The position numbers and the translations under genes were made by a program. Below the pieces are notes generated by a model. It was not told the DNA's origin. It saw nothing but the letters and a program-made list of their open reading frames with translations, and made no database searches. Below are positions 27,904 to 34,657 of a stretch of 64,000 nucleotides of DNA, in pieces (the first letter of the stretch is position 1; the number at the start of each line of letters is the position of its first letter). Source of the DNA: Shinella fusca (GTDB lineage Bacteria; Pseudomonadota; Alphaproteobacteria; Rhizobiales; Rhizobiaceae); assembly GCF_014203155.1 (NCBI RefSeq), contig NZ_JACHIK010000012.1, positions 1 to 64,000 on the forward strand, written 5' to 3'.

Positions 27904-28113
27904 GTGCGCCAGAACCAGAAGAAGAAGCCGCTCGCCCGCAAACCCGCAGCTCCGGAAACCGACCCGCACGGCGCGCGCAAGCGCCGCAATTCCTGGGAGC
28001 CGCAGGTGGTGGTGCCTCATCAGGTGGACCTGCCGCTGCACCGGCCGGAGCACGAGGACGTCGCCGTGCCGGCCGCTCCGAACGGCCGCAGCCTGATCAA
28101 CGGGCGTCTTTGA
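27904..28113 (+). CDS. Small basic hypothetical protein
   Basis: A 69-residue protein starting at GTG 27904 right after AGGAGGTCAAC. It is very basic at the N-terminus (RQNQKKKPLARKPA), Pro-rich, and ends GRSLINGRL. No family is recognised. An ATG-based reading of the same frame back to 27691 would run into the SDR start region and is not supported. It is the first gene after the EcfG-type promoter at 27843 and lies 13 bp before a CBS gene, so a stress role is possible. Confidence 0.65.
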   Translation: MRQNQKKKPLARKPAAPETDPHGARKRRNSWEPQVVVPHQVDLPLHRPEHEDVAVPAAPNGRSLINGRL

Positions 28114-28126
28114 CGAGGGCGGACCG

Positions 28127-28519
28127 ATGCGCGTCAAGGACGTGATGTCCGCCCAGATCGTGACGATCTCGCCGAGCGACACCGCCCAGTCGGCCGCCCG
28201 GCTGATGCTGGAGACGGAAGTGGGCGCGCTGCCCGTCGAGGTGCCCGGGGTGGGCGCCATCGTCGGCATCGTCACCGACCGCGACATCGTTGTGTCGGTG
28301 CTTGCCCGCGGGCTTTCCACCTCCACCGCCGTCGCCGAGTTCATGACCGTGTCACCGGAACTGTGCAACGAGGGCGACGACACGACCGCCGTCGCCGCGC
28401 GCATGCGCGAGCTCAGCGTGCGCCGCCTGGTGGTCGCCAATGCCGACCGGCGCGTGGTCGGCATCGTCAGCCTCGTCGACCTTCCAACCGAAAAGCAGGA
28501 CAGGGAGGACGCACGATGA
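28127..28519 (+). CDS. Two-CBS-domain protein
   Basis: The 130-residue protein is a single CBS pair: VKDVMSAQIVTISPSDTAQSAARLMLETEVGALPV...GIVTDRDIVVSVLA, then VAEFMTVSPELCNEGDDTTAVAARMRELSVRRLVV...GIVSLVDL. CBS pairs bind adenosine nucleotides and act as energy or stress sensors. It overlaps the DUF982 gene by four bases and probably sits on the EcfG-driven transcript from 27843. A second CBS protein at 34217 lies in the same stress island. Confidence 0.9.
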   Translation: MRVKDVMSAQIVTISPSDTAQSAARLMLETEVGALPVEVPGVGAIVGIVTDRDIVVSVLARGLSTSTAVAEFMTVSPELCNEGDDTTAVAARMRELSVRRLVVANADRRVVGIVSLVDLPTEKQDREDAR

Positions 28520-28779
28520 CGCTCTTTGCGACAGACAGGCTGTGGGCCGATGCCGTCGTGCTGGAGGGCGACGGGCGGGTCCTGCGCGTGCAGAGCACGC
28601 GGGACGCGCTCCTCTGCCTCAAGAACCATTGGCTGGAGACCGACGGACCGGCCCTTGCAGCAGCAAAAACGCTCTGTGAACGGGGCCTTGCGAGCGACGA
28701 CGACCCGGGCCTTGCGCTGCGGGCCTTCATCGAAGCGGCGAAGGAAGCGGGTTTCCGCGTGAATTCCTGGACTGGTTAG
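28516..28779 (+). CDS. DUF982 domain protein
   Basis: The 87-residue protein fits DUF982, a small family found largely in rhizobia: a start such as VVLEGDGRVLRVQSTRDALLCLKNHW, then ALRAFIEAAKEAGF. Function is unknown. The ATG overlaps the CBS stop (ATGA), so translation is coupled. Base use is like the neighbours. Confidence 0.8.
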   Translation: MTLFATDRLWADAVVLEGDGRVLRVQSTRDALLCLKNHWLETDGPALAAAKTLCERGLASDDDPGLALRAFIEAAKEAGFRVNSWTG

Positions 28780-28847
28780 CCTCCGGGCGACAAGCCGCAA
28801 AAGGCAGCCCGTTTCTTTAAGACCATGTCTTTCGAAGGGACATCATC

Positions 28848-29111
28848 GTGAACGACGAACGCGACGAATGGATCAGCAAGCGCGCCTACGGCCTCTGGGA
28901 GGCGGAAGGCCGCCCGCACGGCAGGGACCATATCCATTGGGAGCAGGCGGCCCGCGAGCGCGCCGAGCTCGAAAGGGTGGCGCTGCCGGACCATCTCGAA
29001 AAGCGCCGCAACAGCGCAGAAAGCGACGATGCGACCCGCGCGGCCGTCGACCTCACCCGCAAGACGACACGTCCCGCCCGCAAGCCCCCTCCGCGCCGCG
29101 GCGCCGCCTGA
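28848..29111 (+). CDS. DUF2934 domain protein
   Basis: The 87-residue protein has the short DUF2934 motif near its start (EWISKRAYGLWEAEGRPHGRDHIHWEQA) and a basic tail (TRKTTRPARKPPPRRGAA) that may bind nucleic acid. The start is GTG 28848 after GAAGGGACATCATC. It is convergent with topoisomerase IB, three bases apart. Function unknown; such proteins are frequent in stress loci of rhizobia. Confidence 0.8.
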   Translation: MNDERDEWISKRAYGLWEAEGRPHGRDHIHWEQAARERAELERVALPDHLEKRRNSAESDDATRAAVDLTRKTTRPARKPPPRRGAA

Positions 29112-29114
29112 CCC

Positions 29115-30158
29115 TCACGAGGCCTTGCGGCGGGCGCGGCGGCGGGCGTTCCTGCGGTTTTCGAGGAAGCGCAGCAGCCGCTCCTCTTCCGCGCGCAGCC
29201 CGGAAACGCCGGCAAGAGGCCGGCGGAGGGCAGCGGCAAGCGTTTCCGGCGTCTCCGCAAGCGCCACGATATCCGGATGGATATAGCTCGACCGGGCGAT
29301 GGCCGGCGTGTTGTTGAGCAGGGAAGACGCCGCCTCGGCCATGGCCTTGACAGTCGGCCGCCCGCCCTCCTCGATCGCATGGCGCGCCGCCGAAAAGGCC
29401 GCAAGGCTGCCCGCCCAGGTGCGGAAGGTCTTGGCGGAAACGGGAATGCCCGAAATCTCCGCGAGATAGGCGTTGAGCCGCCCGGAATCGATGGGCCGCA
29501 CGAGATCCGTGTCGTCCTTCCACACGAAGAGCGCGCGGCCCGGCAGGTCGGCGCACTCCTCCAGCAGGCGTTGCAGGCGGCGGTGCTTCAGCGTCCGCTG
29601 CACACGCTTGCCGCCCTTGGCGCTGAAGCGCAGCACGATGCGCCCGTCCGCAAGCGAGACATGCCGCTTGAGGAGCGTCGTCGCCCCGTAGGTCCGGTTC
29701 TCCTCGGCATAGGCGCGGTTGCCGACGCGCAGTTGCGCCTCGTCGAGCAGGACGGTGATCGCCGCCAGCATCGTATCGACCGCGCCGGGCGCGCCGTCGA
29801 GGTCGCGCCGCACCGCGCGGCGCAGCTTCGGCAGAGCGCGCCCGAAGGCAATGAGCTGGTCGAACTTGTCGCCGCTTTTCAACGCCTGCCAATCGGCATG
29901 GTAGCGGTATTGCTTGCGCCCGCGCGCGTCATAGCCCGTCGCCTGCAGGTGGCCGTTCTCCTGAAGGCAGATCCAGACATCCTCGTAGGCCGGCGGCAGG
30001 CCGAGCGAGGCGATGCGCGCCTTGATGTCCGGATCGTCGAGCAGGGAGCCGTCCGGCAGGCGGTAACAGAAGCTGCGGCCGGTCCGCTGGCGCCGGATGC
30101 CCGGCTCGCTGTCCGAGACATAGACGAGCCCCGTTTCCTCCAGGATGTCGGGCGCCAT
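29115..30158 (-). CDS. Type IB DNA topoisomerase (poxvirus-like)
   Basis: The 347-residue enzyme relaxes supercoils by a transient 3'-phosphotyrosyl bond. Blocks seen: VSDSEPGIRRQRTGRSFCYRLPDG, IWICLQ-like VWICLQENGHLQATGYDARGRKQYRYH, the Arg/Lys catalytic set (RVGNRAYAEENRTYGATTLLKRH), and the nucleophile Tyr292 in ARSSYIHPDIV. It starts 11 bp after the glgX stop on the same strand, so it is read through from the glgX transcript and its EcfG-type promoter. The last 25 residues are strongly basic. Confidence 0.92.
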   Translation of the reverse strand: MAPDILEETGLVYVSDSEPGIRRQRTGRSFCYRLPDGSLLDDPDIKARIASLGLPPAYEDVWICLQENGHLQATGYDARGRKQYRYHADWQALKSGDKFDQLIAFGRALPKLRRAVRRDLDGAPGAVDTMLAAITVLLDEAQLRVGNRAYAEENRTYGATTLLKRHVSLADGRIVLRFSAKGGKRVQRTLKHRRLQRLLEECADLPGRALFVWKDDTDLVRPIDSGRLNAYLAEISGIPVSAKTFRTWAGSLAAFSAARHAIEEGGRPTVKAMAEAASSLLNNTPAIARSSYIHPDIVALAETPETLAAALRRPLAGVSGLRAEEERLLRFLENRRNARRRARRKAS

Positions 30159-30169
30159 GTCCGGCTCCG

Positions 30170-32251
30170 TCAGGCCGGCTCGAAGACGGCAAGGCTGGCG
30201 GCGTAGACCGTGGCCGGGCTCCCGGCGTCATGCGCCGTGAAGGCGCCTTCCTCGGCGCCCGTATCGAGCACCCGCTTCCAGCCCGCAATGCCGTTCACCT
30301 CCGGCATCGTCACCGCGCAATCCTCGCCGGCATTGCAGACGATGAGGAGCTGGTCCGCCCCCTCGCCGTTCGCCGGCCGGGCAAGGAAGAGGCAGAGCGT
30401 GCGCAGGTTCTCGTCCTGCCACGCCGCATCGTCCATGGGCGCGCCGTCCGCCCTGTACCAGGCGATCTCGGTGGAACCGTCCTCCGCCGGCTCGCCCGTC
30501 AGGAACCGTTCCTGCCGCAGCGCCGGATGCGCCTTGCGGAAGGCGATGGCACCCTTGCAGAAGTTGAGGAACGGATCGGCAAGGCCGCTCCAGTCCGTCC
30601 AGCCGATCTCGTTGTCCTGGCAATAGGCGTTGTTGTTGCCCTGCTGGCCGTTGCCGAGCTCGTCGCCGCCGAGCAGCATCGGCACGCCCTGGCTCGTCAT
30701 CAGCGTGGCGATCATGGCGCGGCGGCGGCGGTCGCGCGCGGCGCGGATACCGTCGTCCTCCGTCGGTCCTTCCGCGCCGAGATTGGCCGAATGGTTGTCC
30801 GAATGGCCGTCGCGGTTCTCCTCGCCGTTCGCCTCGTTGTGCTTGCCGTCGTAGGAGACGGTGTCCATCAGCGTGAAGCCGTCATGGGCGCTGATGAGGT
30901 TGATCGAGGAGGTCGCGCCGCGATCCGAATGGTTGAACTGCGGCGCCGAGCCCGTAAGGCGCGTCGCAAGCCCCGGGGCAAGGCCACCGTCGCCCTTCCA
31001 GAAGCGCCGGACGTCGTCGCGATACTTGTCGTTCCACTCGCGGAACGGATAGGGAAAGCCGCCGACCTGGTAGCCGCCGTCGCCGACATCCCACGGCTCG
31101 GCGATGAGCTTCACGCCGGAAAGGATCGGATCCTGCCGGATCGCGTCGAAGAAGGTGCCTTCGCGGTCGAACTCGATGTGGCGCGTGCGGCCGAGCGTGC
31201 TGGCAAGGTCGAAGCGGAAGCCGTCGACATGCATGACGCCGACCCAGTAGCGCAGGCTGTCGAGCACCATGCGCAGCACCATGGGATGAGCGACGTTCAG
31301 CGTGTTGCCGGTGCCCGTCGTGTCGTAGGTATGGCGCGGGTCGTCCGGCGAGAGACGGTAGTAGCTCGCATTGTCGAGCCCGCGGAAGCTCAGCGTCGGG
31401 CCGAGCTCCGAGCCTTCGGCGGTGTGGTTGTAGACGACGTCCATGATCACCTCGATGCCGGCGGCATGGAAGCGCTTCACCATGGTCTTGAATTCGGTGA
31501 TCGCCCGGCCGGAAAGGAAGCGTGGCTGCGGGGCGAAGAAGCCGAGCGTCTGGTAGCCCCAGTAGTTGCGCAGGCCCTTTTCGAGAAGGTAGCGGTCGTC
31601 CGGGAAATACTGGATCGGCAGGAGCTCGACAGCGGAGATGCCGAGGTCGACGAGATGCTCGACGATCGGATCGCTCGCCATGCCCATGAAGGTGCCGCGC
31701 AACTCCTCCGGCACGCCCGGATGGGTCATGGACATGCCGCGCACATGCGCCTCGTAGATGATCGTCTCCGTCCACGGCCGGCGGATCGCCGCATCGCCCG
31801 CCCAGTCGAAATCGGGATCCTGCACCACGCCCTTGACCATGAAGGGCGCGCTGTCGCGCTCGTCGAAGGAAAGGTCCTCCGCCGGATCGCCAATACGGTA
31901 GCCGTAAAGCGCATCGTTCCACTCGATCTCGCCGAGCACCTGCTTGGCATAGGGGTCGAGCAGCAGCTTGTTCGGGTTGAAGCGGTGGCCGGCGGCGGGC
32001 TCGTAGGGGCCGTGCGCACGGTAGCCGTAGACCGTGCCGGGCCTGAGGCCGGCGATATAGCCGGACCAGACGTCGCCCTCGCGCTTGGGCAGCGGCAGGC
32101 GGTCGGTCTCCTCCCTGCCGTCCTCGCTGAAGAGGCAGAGTTCCACCTGTTCCGCATGGGCGGAGAAGACGGCGAAATGCGTTCCTTCTCCGGTGAACTC
32201 GGCGCCGAGTTCCGGTTTCATGAAATCGAGTTCGGAAAAGGAATAGCTCAT
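30170..32251 (-). CDS. glgX: Glycogen/maltooligosaccharide debranching enzyme GlgX (TreX)
   Basis: GlgX cleaves alpha-1,6 branches of glycogen to give linear chains for TreY. The 693-residue protein has an N-terminal CBM48 domain (GAEFTGEGTHFAVFSAHAEQVELCLF) and the GH13 barrel: MDVVYNHTAEGSE, DGFRFDLASTLGR (nucleophile Asp), LIAEPWDVG (acid Glu) and SAHDGFTLMD. ATG 32251 has AAGGGG upstream; the frame is open to 32398 but homologues start near here. It is divergent from treZ, and an EcfG-type promoter lies at 32315-32339. Confidence 0.94.
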   Translation of the reverse strand: MSYSFSELDFMKPELGAEFTGEGTHFAVFSAHAEQVELCLFSEDGREETDRLPLPKREGDVWSGYIAGLRPGTVYGYRAHGPYEPAAGHRFNPNKLLLDPYAKQVLGEIEWNDALYGYRIGDPAEDLSFDERDSAPFMVKGVVQDPDFDWAGDAAIRRPWTETIIYEAHVRGMSMTHPGVPEELRGTFMGMASDPIVEHLVDLGISAVELLPIQYFPDDRYLLEKGLRNYWGYQTLGFFAPQPRFLSGRAITEFKTMVKRFHAAGIEVIMDVVYNHTAEGSELGPTLSFRGLDNASYYRLSPDDPRHTYDTTGTGNTLNVAHPMVLRMVLDSLRYWVGVMHVDGFRFDLASTLGRTRHIEFDREGTFFDAIRQDPILSGVKLIAEPWDVGDGGYQVGGFPYPFREWNDKYRDDVRRFWKGDGGLAPGLATRLTGSAPQFNHSDRGATSSINLISAHDGFTLMDTVSYDGKHNEANGEENRDGHSDNHSANLGAEGPTEDDGIRAARDRRRRAMIATLMTSQGVPMLLGGDELGNGQQGNNNAYCQDNEIGWTDWSGLADPFLNFCKGAIAFRKAHPALRQERFLTGEPAEDGSTEIAWYRADGAPMDDAAWQDENLRTLCLFLARPANGEGADQLLIVCNAGEDCAVTMPEVNGIAGWKRVLDTGAEEGAFTAHDAGSPATVYAASLAVFEPA

Positions 32252-32314
32252 GTGGTCTGGCCCCTTCGGTCGAGCAGGCGGCGTTCCGCACCGTGCCGGA
32301 AAAGCCGCGACAGC

Positions 32315-32339
32315 AACGCGAACAGGGGCCGATTGTTCC
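32315..32339 (-). promoter_or_regulatory. EcfG-type promoter of glgX
   Basis: On the minus strand, GGAAC (32339-32335), 16 bp and CGTT (32318-32315) match the alphaproteobacterial general-stress promoter exactly. The expected start is about 55 bp before the glgX ATG. Confidence 0.8.
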
Positions 32340-32340
32340 C

Positions 32341-32365
32341 GGAACTTTTGCCCCGCCGCCCGGTT
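32341..32365 (+). promoter_or_regulatory. Possible EcfG-type promoter of treZ
   Basis: GGAAC (32341-32345) is followed 18 bp later by TT (GGTT instead of CGTT at the -10 position). It is back-to-back with the glgX promoter and about 30 bp before the treZ ATG. The -10 has one mismatch, so this is less certain than its neighbour. Confidence 0.5.
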
Positions 32366-32396
32366 CGTTGCTGGGCGTATCATGCAAGGAGAGACC

Positions 32397-34190
32397 ATGA
32401 CCGGAACGTGGGGACCGAGCCTGCTTCAAGACGGACGGGTACGCTTTCGCCTGTGGGCGCCTGCCGAAAACGCGGTGGACGTGCTGGTCGGCGGCAATGC
32501 CGTCGCGATGACCGCCGCAGGCGACGGCTGGCACGAGGCCGTCACGAGCCTTGCCCGGCCGGGCGACAGCTACGCCTTCCGGCTTGAAGACGGCACGGAG
32601 ATAGCGGATCCCGCCTCGAGGACGCAGGTCAGGGACCTCGAAGGCCGTTCCGTCCTCGTCGATCCCGCCGCCTATGCCTGGCAGGAGACGGGCTGGAAAG
32701 GCCGGCCGTGGGAAGAGGCGATCCTCTACGAACTGCATGTCGGCACCTTCACGCGGGAGGGAACGTTCCGCGCGGCGATCGACCGCCTGCCGCACCTCCA
32801 CCATGTCGGCGTCACCGCCATCGAGCTGATGCCCGTCACCCATTTCGCCGGCCGGCGCGGCTGGGGTTACGACGGCGTGCTGCCCTATGCACCGCACACG
32901 GCCTACGGCACGCCGGAGGACCTGAAGGCCCTCGTCGACGCCGCCCATGCCCATGGCATCATGGTGTTGCTCGACGTCGTCTACAACCACTTCGGCCCGG
33001 TCGGGAACGTCCTGCCGCGCATCGCGCCGGCCTTCTTCCACCGCGAGCGCCACACGCCCTGGGGCGCGGCCATCGCCTTCGAGGAAAGGGCCGTGCGGGA
33101 TTACTTCATCGGGAACGCCCTTCACTGGATTAAGGACTACCGTTTCGACGGCCTGCGGCTCGACGCCGTCGACGAGATCGACGACCCCAGCGAGCGGCAT
33201 ATCCTCATCGAGTTGGCCGAGACGGTGCGCAGCGCCGCTCCCGGCCGCGACGTCCACCTCGTCGTGGAGGACCAGATGAGCCGCAAGGGCCTTCTCAACC
33301 GTGACGGCGGCATCGTGCATCACTATACCGCCGGCTGGAACGACGAATTCCACCACGCCCTCCACGTCATCGCGACGGGCGAGACCGAGGGCCACTACGC
33401 CCCCTTCATGACCGAGACCGACCGCCTGCTGCGGGAGGCGACCGCGCGCGGCTTCGTTTATGCGGACCGCTCGAAGGACCGGATCGGCCCGCCGCCGCAG
33501 GATCCGCTTCCCCCGCAGGTCAACGTCAACTTCCTGCACAACCACGACCAGGTCGGCAACCGCGCCTTCGGCGAGCGTCTCCCGCTGCTCGTCGAGCCGA
33601 CGCTGCTCAACGTCATGACCGCGCTGCTGCTGTTTGCTCCCGGCATTCCCCTCCTCTTCATGGGCGAGGAATACGGCGAGCGGCAGCCGTTCCTGTTCTT
33701 TGCCGATTTCGGCGGCGACCTTGCCCATGCGACACGTGAGGGCCGCAGGGCCGAGGCGGAGAATTTCGGCGGGCTGCCGGAAGGCACGACGGCGCACCAC
33801 CTGCCCGACCCCGGCGACGAGGAGACCTTCCGCCGCTCGCAGCTCGACTGGTCGCGCGCCGGCTCCCCCGAGGGCCGCGACTGCATCCGGTTCGTGCGCG
33901 AGCTCATCGCCCTGCGCCAGGCCCATGTCGTGCCGCTGCTCGCCGGCGGCGGCGCCGTCGAGCCGCACATCCTGCCCGCCGAGGCGGACGTTCTTGCCAT
34001 CGACTGGCGCTTCGCCAAGGCGACGCTCGCCATCCGCGCCAACCTCGCAAAGAAGGCCCGCGCTCTGCCGCAAGCCCCGGGCGAGACGGTCTTCCGGCTT
34101 TCCGCCGCCGGCGCAGGCGGCCCTTCCATCCTCGTTGCCGTCGACCGGGGGCCCGAGAGCGGGAACCAACACGCCGCTCGTCTGTTATAA
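32397..34190 (+). CDS. treZ: Malto-oligosyltrehalose trehalohydrolase TreZ
   Basis: TreZ releases trehalose from the end of maltooligosyl trehalose made by TreY. The 597-residue protein has an N-terminal CBM48-like domain (VRFRLWAPAENAVDVLVGG) and a GH13 barrel: LLDVVYNHFGPVGN, DGLRLDAVDEI, LVVEDQMSR and LHNHDQVGNRAFGERL. The TreZ signature block ILYELHVGTFTREGTFRAAIDRL is present. ATG 32397 follows AAGGAGAGACC. It is divergent from glgX. Confidence 0.95.
   Translation: MTGTWGPSLLQDGRVRFRLWAPAENAVDVLVGGNAVAMTAAGDGWHEAVTSLARPGDSYAFRLEDGTEIADPASRTQVRDLEGRSVLVDPAAYAWQETGWKGRPWEEAILYELHVGTFTREGTFRAAIDRLPHLHHVGVTAIELMPVTHFAGRRGWGYDGVLPYAPHTAYGTPEDLKALVDAAHAHGIMVLLDVVYNHFGPVGNVLPRIAPAFFHRERHTPWGAAIAFEERAVRDYFIGNALHWIKDYRFDGLRLDAVDEIDDPSERHILIELAETVRSAAPGRDVHLVVEDQMSRKGLLNRDGGIVHHYTAGWNDEFHHALHVIATGETEGHYAPFMTETDRLLREATARGFVYADRSKDRIGPPPQDPLPPQVNVNFLHNHDQVGNRAFGERLPLLVEPTLLNVMTALLLFAPGIPLLFMGEEYGERQPFLFFADFGGDLAHATREGRRAEAENFGGLPEGTTAHHLPDPGDEETFRRSQLDWSRAGSPEGRDCIRFVRELIALRQAHVVPLLAGGGAVEPHILPAEADVLAIDWRFAKATLAIRANLAKKARALPQAPGETVFRLSAAGAGGPSILVAVDRGPESGNQHAARLL
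34162..34186 (+). promoter_or_regulatory. Near-consensus EcfG promoter inside the treZ 3' end
   Basis: GGAAC (34162-34166), 16 bp, then TGTT (34183-34186) differs from the EcfG consensus by one base in -10. It overlaps the treZ stop and lies 30 bp before the CBS gene at 34217. Confidence 0.6.
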
Positions 34191-34216
34191 GGCAAAAGGC
34201 TGCGCGAGAGGTCCGC

Positions 34217-34588
34217 ATGCGCATCGCAGAGATCATGACCAGCAATGTCCATCTCGTCCGCCCGGAGGAGACGCTGCAATATGCGGCGAGCCTCATGGCC
34301 GAATGGGACATCGCCTTCCTGCCGGTGGCCGATGCGACCGGCCTTGTCGGCACGCTCACCGACCGCGACATCATCCTGCGCGCGGTCGCACCCGGCTTCG
34401 ATGCGGAAACCACCCGCGTCAGCGACATCATGACGACCAACATCACCTATTGCTACGACGACGAGGAGGCAGATGGCGTCAAGGCCAACATGAATTCGCT
34501 CCACCTGCGGCGCCTCGCCGTGCTCGACCGGCAGGATCGCTTGGCCGGCGTGGTCTCGCAATCGGATTTCCTGCGCCACGGAATCTGA
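34217..34588 (+). CDS. Two-CBS-domain protein between treZ and treY
   Basis: The 123-residue protein is a CBS pair: IAEIMTSNVHLVRPEETLQYAASLMAEWDIAFLPVAD...GTLTDRDIILRAVA, then VSDIMTTNITYCYDDEEADGVKANMNSLHLRRLAVLD...GVVSQSDFLRHGI. It resembles the CBS protein at 28127 in plan. Placed inside the trehalose cluster and with its own stress-type promoter, it may report adenylate state to the pathway or simply belong to the same regulon. ATG 34217 follows AGAGGTCCGC. Confidence 0.9.
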   Translation: MRIAEIMTSNVHLVRPEETLQYAASLMAEWDIAFLPVADATGLVGTLTDRDIILRAVAPGFDAETTRVSDIMTTNITYCYDDEEADGVKANMNSLHLRRLAVLDRQDRLAGVVSQSDFLRHGI

Positions 34589-34598
34589 TGCGCGAAGC

Positions 34599-34623
34599 GG
34601 AACAAATCGGGTGGAAATGCGTT
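34599..34623 (+). promoter_or_regulatory. EcfG-type promoter of treY
   Basis: GGAAC (34599-34603), 16 bp and CGTT (34620-34623) match the general-stress promoter exactly. It lies just after the CBS stop and 35 bp before the treY ATG. Confidence 0.78.
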
Positions 34624-34657
34624 GCTGAGCGGCTGAAACCGCACGATCCAGGGCCGC

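Noticed and set aside
30230-32587. 785-codon open frame on the plus strand
   Set aside because: Antisense of glgX with no recognisable domain.
30882-34172. 1096-codon open frame on the minus strand
   Set aside because: It runs antisense to treZ and across the glgX start in a different frame. Its composition is Ala/Arg/Gly-rich low complexity, typical of GC-rich antisense frames, and both overlapped genes are firmly identified.
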